A stretch of 64,000 nt of DNA from assembly GCF_042850945.1 (NCBI RefSeq), contig NZ_AP031496.1, positions 1,488,001 through 1,552,000 on the forward strand, written 5' to 3'. A model generated the notes under the pieces. The model was not told the origin of the DNA and searched no databases. It worked only from the letters and a program-made list of their open reading frames with translations. The translations under genes and the position numbers were made by a program. The stretch comes from Halioxenophilus aromaticivorans (GTDB lineage: Bacteria; Pseudomonadota; Gammaproteobacteria; Pseudomonadales; Cellvibrionaceae). Positions 33,411 through 42,829 of the stretch are shown in pieces (within the stretch, counting starts at the first letter, position 1; each line of letters begins with the position of its first letter).

Positions 33411-35585
33411 CTATTCAAACACCTGTACGGCCTGAATTTGCTCGCGTTGCTGGCGTTTTTTCTCAACCCTGGCCGGCGCACATTGGCTATCGTCGCGTAA
33501 AATTACCACGCATTCCAGGCACTGAATGCATTCGTCGTAGTCAATTTTGCCACTGGGCTCAATGGCGTTGATGCCACAGCGATGGTGGCACAGTTGGCAG
33601 GGGGTACCGCACTCCTTGCGGCGGCTAAGCCACTCAAAAATGTGCAGTTTGCCCACCACGGCTAAACCAGCGCCTAGGGGGCAGATGTAACGGCAGTAAA
33701 ATTTGTGCACAAATAACCCCAGCCCCAGCAGTGCAATGGCGTAAAGCACAAATGGCCAGTAGCGCACAAACACCAAAGTGATGGCGGTTTTAAACGGCTC
33801 TACCTCGGCCATTTGTTCTGCCAAGCGTAGGGAATAAAACGACATGCCCACCAAAACGATTAGAATAACGTATTTTAACCACAGCAACCGGCGGTGCCAG
33901 CTGGGGGTTATTTTCCACTGTTTAATGCGCAGTTTTGTGCCCACCCAGGCTACGGCTTCTTGCAGCGCGCCAAACGGGCATAGCCAGCCGCAGAACAAAC
34001 CTCGCCCCCAAATCACTAAGCTAATGGCGGTGTAAACCCACAATATAAAAATGATGGGGTCTAGTAAAAATACATCCAAACTAAAACCGTTATAGATTTC
34101 TAAAAGCAGGGTGTAGATGTTCACCACCGAAAGTTGGCCCTGGGTATAGAAGCCAATAAAAAAGAGGGTAAATGCCAAATAACCCCCACGAAACCACGCA
34201 AACAGCTTGGCTTTTTGAGTGAATTTTTCTTGGTAGACGAACACAACGGTAAGTACGGTTAGGCCCAGTAAAAGCACCAGAATGTCCGCGGCTCGGTTTT
34301 CCCAGATGCGTTGCCAAAGTGGTTTATTTTGGCTTTGGTCGACCTCTGGTAGTATGGCCTCATTGAATAATTTTTTAGGCAGTTGGTAGTTATCGGTAAA
34401 GGTCGCGCTATCGCTGATTAAATGATTGCGCGGTAACGTTAGGTTGAGGTTGAGCGCTATTTCGCCACTGGGATCTAAGCCGGTTTGGCTGTTGATAACA
34501 AAGACGTTGATGTTTTCTACGTCCTCATATTCTGCTGGCAATAGACTGTTGCTGTAGGAATAAAAGTTGATATCGCGCATGGGCATGGAGAGCCCTTCCT
34601 GGGTGATGCTGATGCGGTTAGGTACGGTTCCGGGCCGAAATTCATCCTCTAAATAAGACAATATCCCCCGGGAAAACACCATCAGCGCGTGTTGGCCCGG
34701 TTTAAGTTTTTCAGTGAGGCGGGCAAATTCCTGCTCGCCAAGTAAATTACGGCCAATGATTGGGCTGTTAAGGTAGGCGTAATAAATATCTAAGCCATCT
34801 TCTGGGTTGTAGTCAAAATTTAAATCCACCGCGTAGCTGTCTAGGCTTTGCCCAAGCTGTGCTTCTAGCATGTCTGGGGCTATGTGCCATCGCTTCAAAT
34901 ACCCCAGCTGCAGCAGCTCCTGCCAGGGTTTGGGCTCATAGTTATCGGTTATAGCTGTGGCCGGTGGCGATTGAGAAAAACCATCTAACATGGCGCGCGC
35001 AACCTGCAATGACGACGACAAAATTGTGTCGTTAATGACAATTACCGACACCGTAGCCTTGGTGACACCGTCAAAATACGCCGTACCGTCGGTACCGGTT
35101 CCAGATTTTTTACCGCCAACGATGATGCGGTCGGATACTTTACGGCCAGGGTATTGGTTGACAAATTCCAGCAATGGTTCTGGCCCGAGGCCGTGTAGAA
35201 ATATGGGCTCGTGGTGGTGGATGATTTGCACGCCTTCCAGCACGCCAGCGGTATTGATACCAATGAGTAGGTTCACTCGGTCGCCGGAAAACCCCGGTAA
35301 GTCAACGAGGTCGTTACTTTCAAATGCGTAGCCTAAAAGCTCGTTGAGCTGGTATACCGGCCAAGCCGGTGGGTGTGCGAGCTTTTCATCAAGGCGAGTG
35401 GCTTTCGGGAATATTTCGAGAATTCTGTCCTCAATGGCGGTGTCGCGGAAGATTATGTCGTTCTCAGCCCATGCAGGTGTGGCGCGGATAATCGCAAGGC
35501 AGATTAACAAAACAAGCAGCCAATAGTAGGTGCATAAACAGCGGGCAGAACGAGATAGGGTTACATCAGATTTCGTAGGCACCAC
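33411..35585 (-). CDS. NosR/NirI-family flavo-iron-sulfur membrane protein
   Basis: 724 residues. Signal segment cut near residue 40, periplasmic FMN-binding domain (about 100-200) with DGVTKATVS (Thr 178 the probable covalent FMN site), a second periplasmic region, then about six membrane segments (420-640) with CGWLCPFGALQE and CRYICPLGAGL, and a C-terminal ferredoxin-like part with CGTPCQLCHHRCG and CIQCLECV. The family moves electrons across the inner membrane; NosR serves nitrous oxide reductase, but no nos gene is present. Location in the PQQ locus suggests a different redox partner. GTG start with GAG eight bases upstream; an IS5-group element ends 31 bases upstream. Confidence 0.87.
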   Translation of the reverse strand: MVPTKSDVTLSRSARCLCTYYWLLVLLICLAIIRATPAWAENDIIFRDTAIEDRILEIFPKATRLDEKLAHPPAWPVYQLNELLGYAFESNDLVDLPGFSGDRVNLLIGINTAGVLEGVQIIHHHEPIFLHGLGPEPLLEFVNQYPGRKVSDRIIVGGKKSGTGTDGTAYFDGVTKATVSVIVINDTILSSSLQVARAMLDGFSQSPPATAITDNYEPKPWQELLQLGYLKRWHIAPDMLEAQLGQSLDSYAVDLNFDYNPEDGLDIYYAYLNSPIIGRNLLGEQEFARLTEKLKPGQHALMVFSRGILSYLEDEFRPGTVPNRISITQEGLSMPMRDINFYSYSNSLLPAEYEDVENINVFVINSQTGLDPSGEIALNLNLTLPRNHLISDSATFTDNYQLPKKLFNEAILPEVDQSQNKPLWQRIWENRAADILVLLLGLTVLTVVFVYQEKFTQKAKLFAWFRGGYLAFTLFFIGFYTQGQLSVVNIYTLLLEIYNGFSLDVFLLDPIIFILWVYTAISLVIWGRGLFCGWLCPFGALQEAVAWVGTKLRIKQWKITPSWHRRLLWLKYVILIVLVGMSFYSLRLAEQMAEVEPFKTAITLVFVRYWPFVLYAIALLGLGLFVHKFYCRYICPLGAGLAVVGKLHIFEWLSRRKECGTPCQLCHHRCGINAIEPSGKIDYDECIQCLECVVILRDDSQCAPARVEKKRQQREQIQAVQVFE

Positions 35586-35616
35586 AGAAGACTCTTTTAT
35601 ATAGGAAGTTATTATA

Positions 35617-36774
35617 GGAACGTCTGATTAACCCAAGAATTAGCTTTCGTTGCGACTTAAATACGGAATTTAATGACCTTTACAGCTAACGAACTCGGTT
35701 ATTACCACCGCTTCTTAGGCGATGTGCTACTTTCAGGCATACCTCGCCTGCTAAATGGCCAACAAATGCCGTTTGGCAATCACTAAATTTGCCAAAGCGC
35801 ATTTCGTAAATACTGCCTGTGCGTTCTTTTCCAAGCCTTTATATCGAACTTTGCGATACCCGAATTGGTTTTTGATAACACCAAATAGGTGCTCAACGCG
35901 TGGTCGAATCTTGGATTTATGACGATTCGCTTTACGCTCTTTTTCGCTCAATGGGTGATTACGCCGTCCACGCCTATGCGTAAAATCAGCAGCATCTTCT
36001 GCATTGGCTTTTATTTGCGCCTTTTGGCCTATGTACGCGGAATCACCGTAGACTCGCTTCTCGTTACCGTGTAATAAATCGCCAAGTACTTGCGAGTCAT
36101 GGACGCTTGCGGAAGTGACCACGACAGAATGAATTAGCCTCGTTTGGCTATCTACGCCAATGTGCGTTTTCATTCCAAAATACCACTGATTCCCTTTTTG
36201 GGTAGACTCCATGTCGGGGTCTCGGTGGCGCTCCTTATTTTTAGTGGAGCGTGGTGCATCGATAATCGTTGCATCGACAATGGTGCCACGGTTGAGTTTA
36301 AGACCATTTTCCTCAAGATACACATTCACTAGCTGAAATAACTCACCGCCTAAATTATGACGCTCCATCAAATGACGAAATTTGCAGATTGTCGTTTCAT
36401 CCGGTACAGGCTCTTTGCCTAAATCGATACCGACAAACTGGCGCATGGCGCGCGAATCGTACAGCGCTTCTTCCGCGCCAGGATCGGATAGCTCGAACCA
36501 GTGCTGCAAGAAGTGTATTCGCAGCATTCTCTCTAACCCAATCGCTGGACGACCACCTAGTGCTGATGCCTTCGGATAAAATGGCTCAATCGCTTTACAG
36601 AGCTCTACCCAAGGAAGAATCTCGTTCATTTGCTCCAGAAATAACTCTTTTCGAGTCTTCTTACGATACTTTTCGAATCCACTGGCATCTAGGCTTTGCT
36701 GTTTCATGTTTTCGTTGGGCTCAAGTTCGGGTTCTGGATATTATTGCATTTCTGGTGGGTAAATCAGAGTGTCC
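35617..36774 (-). mobile_element. IS5-family (IS5 group) insertion sequence, complete
   Basis: 1158 bp. Imperfect terminal inverted repeats: left GGAACGTCTGATTAACCCA, right (reverse complement) GGACACTCTGATTTACCCA. Flanked by a four-base direct repeat TATA at 35613-35616 and 36775-36778, the target duplication. One intact transposase gene. Inserted in the intergenic region between the NosR-like gene and the following TonB receptor gene. Confidence 0.92.
35751..36707 (-). CDS. IS5-family transposase
   Basis: 318 residues, full length and uninterrupted. Close in plan to E. coli InsH: RKELFLEQMNEILPW, LERMLRIHFLQHWF, TTICKFRH. Catalytic DDE residues: Asp in VDATIIDAP, Asp in YGDSAYIG and Glu in RVEHLFGVIK. 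The intact frame and complete ends imply the element may still be mobile. Confidence 0.95.
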   Translation of the reverse strand: MKQQSLDASGFEKYRKKTRKELFLEQMNEILPWVELCKAIEPFYPKASALGGRPAIGLERMLRIHFLQHWFELSDPGAEEALYDSRAMRQFVGIDLGKEPVPDETTICKFRHLMERHNLGGELFQLVNVYLEENGLKLNRGTIVDATIIDAPRSTKNKERHRDPDMESTQKGNQWYFGMKTHIGVDSQTRLIHSVVVTSASVHDSQVLGDLLHGNEKRVYGDSAYIGQKAQIKANAEDAADFTHRRGRRNHPLSEKERKANRHKSKIRPRVEHLFGVIKNQFGYRKVRYKGLEKNAQAVFTKCALANLVIAKRHLLAI

Positions 36775-36778
36775 TATA

Positions 36779-37038
36779 TTTTCTGATGTTAGCGCTGGCG
36801 GTTGTGATAACAATGGTTCAGCTGGATGAGGGTTTTCATACTTTGGTAGGTGTTGGTCGGGGTGGCAAAAGGCCAGCTGAACGATTGAGAGGCCATGCAA
36901 ACGAATGCTGGCCCGCGAAAGTAGGATTTACCCGCACGCGAGAGAGGCTCTACTATACGGCGAATAAAAAGTGCCGATATAGAGCACACAAAATGCCGCT
37001 CAAGATAATAACGATAACCTTATATAAGAGGATAATTT
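36779..37038. promoter_or_regulatory. Upstream region of the acidic-loop TonB receptor gene
   Basis: 260 bases between the IS5 target repeat and the receptor GTG. It contains AAAGTAGGATTT at 36918-36929 followed by CCCGCA (36931-36936), a sequence that recurs before the NitT/TauT transporter genes at 42873. AGGA lies nine bases before the GTG. No gene is seen. Confidence 0.4.
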
Positions 37039-39561
37039 GTGACACACACAAATCTGCCCAACCGCTTTTTTTATAAAATTCCGTTATCTTGCGCCATTGC
37101 TCTAATAGTATCTTCGGTTAACGCCCAAGCGAAAGACGACAGAGAAGCCATCGAAGAAGTCAGTGTGGTTGCTGCCACGCCGTTGCAAGGCCTAACTGCT
37201 GACTTGTCGCGGTTGCCCTACGCGGTGCAACGCGTCATCGGTCAAGAGCTGGAAGAATCCGCCGCGCTGAGCATCACGGATTTTGCCAATAATCAGATGT
37301 CGAGTTTTTCCATAAACTCGGCGCAGAATAACCCCTTGCAACCGGATTTACAGTACCGCGCCTTTACCGTGTCGCCTTTATTGGGTTTGCCCCAAGGGCT
37401 GTCTGTGTATTCCAACGGTGCGCGTTTAAATGAGCCCCTGGGCGATGCCGTTAATTGGGATTTGATTGCCACATCGGCCATTGCCGAGATGACCGTGCAC
37501 GGCGGTGCCAACCCTGTGTTTGGCCAGAACAGCTTGGGTGGCTCACTCGCTATTGTCACCAAAAATGGATTTAACTATCAGGGTAATTCCCTATCTGCTT
37601 TGGCCGGGTCCTGGGATAGAAAACGTGCCAGCTTTGAATCTGGCGGTAACAACGGTGAGTGGGGTTACTACGTTAACATCGACGGCTTCGAAGAAGACGG
37701 CTGGCGCGATTTATCGGAATCCGAAGCCACCCGCTGGTTGGGTAGTGTAAGCTGGCGCAACGATGATGTATCCGCCGCCAATTTGACCTACCAAGGCGGC
37801 GACAGCGATCTCACCGGTAATGGTGCCTCTCCAGAAGGGCTGTTAGCCATAGACCGCGAGGCGGTATTTACCGCGCCGGATACCACGGCCAACGAAATGA
37901 ACATGGTTACGTTAGATGGCTATCACTTTTTCAACGATAACACTCAAATTGCAGCGGTGGCCTACTACCGCGATATCGAGACCAAAAGCTTTAATGGCGA
38001 CGCCTCTGAATTTGAAGAGTGTACCTTTGCCAGCGGCCAAGAAATTCTGCTCGAAGAAGCCGATGAGTTAGAGGATTTATTTGAGGATGAGCTGGGCATC
38101 GACCTCGACGGCATCTGCGAAGGCGGTAACCCCAATATCAACGATTTCGACGATCTTGAAGAATTCATCGAAGACGCCGCTATTGCCGCCGGTTTCGACC
38201 CAGAGGATTTTGAACTGGAAAACGCCAGCGAAGATCTGCCTCCCGGAGCTGAGCTGAGCGATGAAGCCATTAATAACATCAGTACACGCCAGCAAGAGTC
38301 CTACGGGTTTGACGTACAGTGGACAGGTACCGGTGAGCTCTCTGGCATGGAAAACAGCTTGGTGGTTGGCTTGGGTTATTTTAGCGGTGATGCCGATTTT
38401 GAATCCGCCACCGAGTTGGCCGACCTAGACCCCATTACTCGCAGCACCGAAGGCCTGGGCACAGGGGTATTTTTGGAAGACCAAGAGGTAGACGTTAATG
38501 CCACCGTAGAAACTTCTAGTTTGTATTTGGCCAACACGCTGCAAATCAACGAACAGTTGGCGTTAACCCTAGCAGGCCGATTCAACCGCACGGAAGTCGT
38601 GTTGCGCGACCAATCCGGCGAGCGCCCAGAATTAAACGGCGATCATCGGTTTAGCCGGTTCAACCCATCGGTGGGTATTAACTACGCTGCTGGCGATGGC
38701 CAATTTTGGTATGCCTCCTACAGCGAGTCGTCCCGAGCGCCTACGCCTATTGAGTTAGCCTGTAACGAAGGTGTGTTTGAGGTAGCCCGTCAGTTTGCTG
38801 AGGCTCGCGGCGACGACCCAGACGACATCGATTTTGAGTGCCGCCTACCCAATGCGTTTTTGGCTGACCCGCCGTTAAAGCAAGTGGTAGCCAAAAGCCT
38901 GGAAGTCGGTGTGCGTGGCGGTGAGGATGGCCTGCGCTACAGCGCTGGTGCGTTTTTCACCCAAAATACCGACGATATTTTGTTCCAATCCACCGGGCGG
39001 GCCACGGGTTTATTTGCCAATGTGGATAAAACCCAGCGCCAGGGCATAGAGTTTTCGTTGAGTGGTCAAATTCAACGTGCCCAGTGGGCGGTGAATTACT
39101 CTTGGGTGGATGCCACCTTTGCCAGCGACATGATGGTACTGAGCCCTAACCACGATTTTGCCGATGAAGAAGGTGAAATTGCGGTGCGCGATGGCGATCG
39201 CATCCCAGGTATTGCGGATCACCAAATTAAGTTGTGGGGGCAATATCGGTTTACCGATGCCTTTAACACCAGCTTAGAGGTGGTTTATAACTCAAGCCAA
39301 GTGATGCGTGGGGATGAGTCCAACCAGCTCGATGAAGTGGATGGCTATACCGTGGTGAATTTTAACGCTCAGTACACCATCAACAACCAGATACGCCTGT
39401 TTGCTCGAGTGGATAACGTGTTTGATACCGAGTACGAAAACTTTGGCTTAATTGGTGAAGACCCCACCGAAGTGATTGAAGACTTGGATAACGACAGCGC
39501 GCGTTTCTATGGTGCCGGCACGCCAAGGGCTGCTTGGTTAGGCGTACAGGTTCACTTCTAA
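37039..39561 (+). CDS. TonB-dependent receptor with long acidic, Lys/Arg/His-free insert
   Basis: 840 residues, GTG start with AGGA upstream, signal peptide cut near SSVNAQA. Plug domain about residues 35-175 with YRAFTVSPLLGLPQGLSVY and GGANPVFGQNSLGG, then a barrel ending in GVQVHF. Between about residues 335 and 410 lies an insert in which about 30 of 75 residues are Asp or Glu and none is Lys, Arg or His, with two nearby Cys and a NINDFDDLEEF element resembling an EF-hand ligand loop. Placed in the PQQ alcohol-oxidation locus. A role in uptake of a multivalent cation, a metal chelate or PQQ is inference. Confidence 0.87.
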   Translation: MTHTNLPNRFFYKIPLSCAIALIVSSVNAQAKDDREAIEEVSVVAATPLQGLTADLSRLPYAVQRVIGQELEESAALSITDFANNQMSSFSINSAQNNPLQPDLQYRAFTVSPLLGLPQGLSVYSNGARLNEPLGDAVNWDLIATSAIAEMTVHGGANPVFGQNSLGGSLAIVTKNGFNYQGNSLSALAGSWDRKRASFESGGNNGEWGYYVNIDGFEEDGWRDLSESEATRWLGSVSWRNDDVSAANLTYQGGDSDLTGNGASPEGLLAIDREAVFTAPDTTANEMNMVTLDGYHFFNDNTQIAAVAYYRDIETKSFNGDASEFEECTFASGQEILLEEADELEDLFEDELGIDLDGICEGGNPNINDFDDLEEFIEDAAIAAGFDPEDFELENASEDLPPGAELSDEAINNISTRQQESYGFDVQWTGTGELSGMENSLVVGLGYFSGDADFESATELADLDPITRSTEGLGTGVFLEDQEVDVNATVETSSLYLANTLQINEQLALTLAGRFNRTEVVLRDQSGERPELNGDHRFSRFNPSVGINYAAGDGQFWYASYSESSRAPTPIELACNEGVFEVARQFAEARGDDPDDIDFECRLPNAFLADPPLKQVVAKSLEVGVRGGEDGLRYSAGAFFTQNTDDILFQSTGRATGLFANVDKTQRQGIEFSLSGQIQRAQWAVNYSWVDATFASDMMVLSPNHDFADEEGEIAVRDGDRIPGIADHQIKLWGQYRFTDAFNTSLEVVYNSSQVMRGDESNQLDEVDGYTVVNFNAQYTINNQIRLFARVDNVFDTEYENFGLIGEDPTEVIEDLDNDSARFYGAGTPRAAWLGVQVHF

Positions 39562-39603
39562 CGCAACTACCAGCTAGAAAATTACCGAATGGTCTAAATT
39601 GTG

Positions 39604-39625
39604 CCCCAGAAATGGGGTTTTTTTT
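39604..39625 (+). terminator. Terminator of the acidic-loop receptor gene
   Basis: CCCCA-GAAA-TGGGG followed by eight T: a textbook intrinsic terminator with a GNRA tetraloop. The remaining bases to the porin start at 39930 hold no gene; a TAAAGTAG element (39721-39728) resembles the shared promoter motif at 36918 and 42873. Confidence 0.85.
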
Positions 39626-39929
39626 GGCCTGCAAAAGGTGTCACGGTTGATTTATGACCCTGTTTATTAATCTGCTTGGCGGCTATTTACTCGTAGATAA
39701 GCGTACACAAAAATTCATCCTAAAGTAGTAAATCCAACGGTGTAAATTACCGGCCCCGAAAGGATGGCTTAATAAGTCAGATCGGGCAATATTCCAGATT
39801 TCGCCTCCCGCGCATACTCTCCCCACACTTAAAGAGCACACATAACGCCGATAGGTGTTGGCTGTTGCAAAACAGTCGTCACCTTCTGCCACTCAAAGCT
39901 AACAATAATCATAGATATGAGGGCTTATA

Positions 39930-41108
39930 ATGAAACCAACCGCCTATAAAACCACCACCACCAAATTGTGTTTAGCCATGGCCGCTGCGGTAGCTATGCC
40001 CGCCAGCGCCGCAATCACTTTGTACGACAAAGAAGACACTAGCTTTAGTGTTGATGGCTCATTTAACACCTTTTTGGTACGCAGCGATTCTGACAACGAT
40101 TTAACCGGTAACGACCGCACCCAAGCTCGGGTAAAAATGGGTCTGTTGCCAAACTGGATTGGCTTTAACTTCAGCAAACAAGTTGGCGATCTTAAATTAG
40201 GTGGCCGCTCCTCGTTTTGGGTGACCATTAACGACAGCAACACTGGTATAACCAGTACTGGCATTGATGTTCGTCAGTTCTACGCTACCGTAGATGCCGA
40301 TTGGGGGCAGCTATTAATTGGTAAAGATTTCACTCTGTTCAGTCGCTCAAATATCTTTTTAGATGAAATGCTGGCTGGTTACGGTTCAGTGAATGACACG
40401 CTTGGCTTAATCGATGGCCAAGGCGTTTCCTTCGGCCACATTGGCAGCGGTTACATCTATCCATTCCCTCACTCTCAAATTACCTACCGTTCCCCAGATA
40501 TGGGCGGCTTTAAGTTGGCTTTGGGCATTGTTGATCCAGGTAACACCGCTCCAACCGACCGCGGTCCTGGTCGTTCTTCCGAAGAAAGCATGCCTCGCTT
40601 TGAAGGTGAATTGGCTTACAGCACTAAGTGGGACGGCGGCAGTTTCAACGCGTGGGGAGCCTTCTTGCAACAGGAAACCGACAGCGATATCGACGGAAGT
40701 GTCGAATCAACTGGTTTCTCTTACGGGGCCAAAGTGAAGTTTGGTGGCTTAGCGCTGCACGCTTCAGGTTTCACGGGCGAAGGCATTGGTTATTTGCTTG
40801 GTCCAGGCACCGATGCTGGCCTTGGCTTAGTTAACTTAATTTCAGAAGGTGGCGATGAAGTCGATAGCGATGGTTATCTGGCTCAGGCGTCATACTCAGT
40901 AGGCAAAGAGCGCTTCGTGGTTTCTTACGGTGAAACCGAAGTTGATACAAGCGCACCTTGGGAATCCGATACTACCCAGGTGGCTTGGTTTCATGCCTTC
41001 AATAGCAGCTTTACCGTAGTGGCAGAGTTCAACACCAACGAGATTAGCATCGGCGGTGTGGGCGAGGAGACTGACACTATTGGTTTGGGCTTAATCGTCA
41101 ATTTCTAA
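39930..41108 (+). CDS. Outer-membrane porin
   Basis: 392 residues. Signal peptide cut near PASAA, then a beta-rich protein with alternating aromatic and polar residues and terminal Phe (LGLIVNF), the barrel-closing strand. The pattern fits Gram-negative trimeric porins. It lies directly before the aldehyde dehydrogenase gene (43-base gap), so it may admit alcohols or other small substrates of this locus. Confidence 0.85.
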   Translation: MKPTAYKTTTTKLCLAMAAAVAMPASAAITLYDKEDTSFSVDGSFNTFLVRSDSDNDLTGNDRTQARVKMGLLPNWIGFNFSKQVGDLKLGGRSSFWVTINDSNTGITSTGIDVRQFYATVDADWGQLLIGKDFTLFSRSNIFLDEMLAGYGSVNDTLGLIDGQGVSFGHIGSGYIYPFPHSQITYRSPDMGGFKLALGIVDPGNTAPTDRGPGRSSEESMPRFEGELAYSTKWDGGSFNAWGAFLQQETDSDIDGSVESTGFSYGAKVKFGGLALHASGFTGEGIGYLLGPGTDAGLGLVNLISEGGDEVDSDGYLAQASYSVGKERFVVSYGETEVDTSAPWESDTTQVAWFHAFNSSFTVVAEFNTNEISIGGVGEETDTIGLGLIVNF

Positions 41109-41151
41109 CGATTTACTATAACAACTATCCAAAAAAAATGGAGTCGCGATC

Positions 41152-42669
41152 ATGATATACGCATTTCCCGGCGAAGCTGGTTCTTTATTTAGTTTCAAAC
41201 AACGTTACGAGAATTTCATTGGTGGCGAGTGGGTACCTCCGGTAGCCGGTCGTTACTTCGAAAACACCTCTCCGGTCGATGGCCGAGTGTTGTGTGAAAT
41301 TCCCCGCTCACAAGCGGAAGATATTGAGCTGGCGCTGGATGCGGCTCACAAAGCCAAAGACGCTTGGGGTAAAGCCTCAGTGACCGAACGCTCCAATACT
41401 TTGCTTAAAATTGCCGATCGTATTGAGCAAAACTTGGAAGTGTTGGCGGTAGCAGAAACCTGCGATAACGGTAAAGCCGTGCGCGAAACTCTGGCTGCAG
41501 ACGTACCTTTGGCGGCGGATCATTTTCGCTACTTCGCAGGTTGCCTGCGTGCCCAAGAAGGCACCATGGCAGAAATCGACCACAACACCGTAGCCTATCA
41601 TGTGCATGAACCGCTGGGTGTTGTTGGCCAGATTATTCCTTGGAACTTCCCGCTGCTGATGGCAGCTTGGAAATTGGCCCCTGCATTGGCAGCAGGTAAC
41701 TGTACTATCCTAAAGCCAGCTGAGCAGACGCCTGCGTCTATTCTGGTTCTGGCCGAGCTGATCGCTGATCTACTGCCTCCAGGTGTATTAAACATCGTTA
41801 ACGGCTTTGGCCGTGAGTGTGGCCAGGCGTTAGCCACCAGCAAGCGCATTGCTAAGATTGCTTTCACCGGTTCTACCCCAGTTGGTAAGCACATTTTGGC
41901 GTGTGCCGCTGAAAACTTGATCCCATCCACTGTAGAGCTGGGCGGTAAGTCTCCGAACATCTATTTCGAAGACGTAACCAAGCAAGAAGACGAGTTCTTA
42001 AGCAAAGCGGTTGAAGGTACTGTATTGGCATTCTTCAACCAGGGCGAGGTTTGTACCTGTCCTTCACGTGCGTTGATTCAAGAAAGCATTTACGACGAGT
42101 TTATTTCTCTGGTTGTTGCTCGCACGCATCAAATTAAGCGTGGCAGCCCATTGGATACCGAAACTCAGGTGGGTGCACAGGCTTCTAACGAGCAGTTCGA
42201 GAAAATCTTAGGTTACCTAGAATTAGGTAAGAAAGAAGGTGCCGAGCTTCTGACCGGTGGTGGCCAGGCGACTGTGGACGGAATGACTGGCGGTTACTAC
42301 ATCGAGCCTACGTTGTTCAAAGGCAACAACAGCATGCGCATCTTCCAAGAAGAGATCTTTGGTCCTGTTGTGGCTGTAACTACCTTTAAAGACGAAGCCG
42401 AAGCTCTGGCCATTGCGAACGACACTATGTTTGGTTTGGGTGCCGGTGTGTGGACTCGCGACATGAACCGCGCTTACCGCATGGGTCGTTCTATCCAAGC
42501 TGGTCGCGTCTGGACTAACTGTTACCACGCATACCCTGCCCATGCTGCCTTCGGCGGTTACAAGCAATCTGGTATCGGTCGTGAAACTCACAAAGTGGCG
42601 TTGGATCACTATCAGCAAACCAAAAACTTGTTGGTTAGCTACGATATCAACCCACTGGGTTTCTTCTAA
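41152..42669 (+). CDS. exaC: NAD-dependent acetaldehyde dehydrogenase ExaC
   Basis: 505 residues. Strong family likeness to Pseudomonas ExaC throughout: LFSFKQRYENFIGGEWVPP at the start, the long PLAADHFRYFAG segment and GQIIPWNFPLLMAAWKLAPALA. The catalytic Glu is in VELGGKSP (about residue 263) and the nucleophile in NQGEVCTCPSR (about residue 302), where two Cys flank a Thr. ExaC oxidises the aldehyde made by the periplasmic PQQ alcohol dehydrogenase, using NAD in the cytoplasm. It ends in a stem-loop terminator. Codon usage is biased as in a highly expressed gene. Confidence 0.95.
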   Translation: MIYAFPGEAGSLFSFKQRYENFIGGEWVPPVAGRYFENTSPVDGRVLCEIPRSQAEDIELALDAAHKAKDAWGKASVTERSNTLLKIADRIEQNLEVLAVAETCDNGKAVRETLAADVPLAADHFRYFAGCLRAQEGTMAEIDHNTVAYHVHEPLGVVGQIIPWNFPLLMAAWKLAPALAAGNCTILKPAEQTPASILVLAELIADLLPPGVLNIVNGFGRECGQALATSKRIAKIAFTGSTPVGKHILACAAENLIPSTVELGGKSPNIYFEDVTKQEDEFLSKAVEGTVLAFFNQGEVCTCPSRALIQESIYDEFISLVVARTHQIKRGSPLDTETQVGAQASNEQFEKILGYLELGKKEGAELLTGGGQATVDGMTGGYYIEPTLFKGNNSMRIFQEEIFGPVVAVTTFKDEAEALAIANDTMFGLGAGVWTRDMNRAYRMGRSIQAGRVWTNCYHAYPAHAAFGGYKQSGIGRETHKVALDHYQQTKNLLVSYDINPLGFF

Positions 42670-42679
42670 AAAACGTTTA

Positions 42680-42704
42680 GCGGCTCGATTCCGGGCCGCC
42701 TTTT
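42680..42704 (+). terminator. Terminator of exaC
   Basis: GCGGC (42680-42684) and GCCGC (42695-42699) enclose a ten-base loop and are followed by CTTTTG. Short but well placed, 10 bases after the stop codon. Confidence 0.65.
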
Positions 42705-42727
42705 GTTTCTCTCCTGGCATAGGCTGG

Positions 42728-42829
42728 CATGAGGTGACTCAACCGAAGCTCTCTCTCTTCGGTCTCATGTTGGCAACATGCTGCTTCGCTTGAGCTTAGG
42801 CTCTTTTAGCCCAGGGTAACACCTGGGCT
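42728..42829 (+). ncRNA. Candidate structured leader RNA before the NitT/TauT-type transporter operon
   Basis: CATGAG (42728-42733) can pair with CTCATG (42764-42769), enclosing CCGAAG (42743-42748) / CTTCGG (42757-42762). The same CATG bases can instead form CATGTT (42766-42771) / AACATG (42775-42780), so the two helices exclude each other. A third perfect hairpin AGCCCAGG/CCTGGGCT follows at 42808-42829. Switch-like layout in the 275-base leader. It does not resemble a riboswitch class I know (no Thi-box). Confidence 0.35.

Noticed and set aside
36696..37076. Plus-strand frame spanning the IS5 end and the region before the receptor
   Set aside because: It begins inside the insertion sequence antisense to the transposase start and crosses the target repeat; it is a chance frame.
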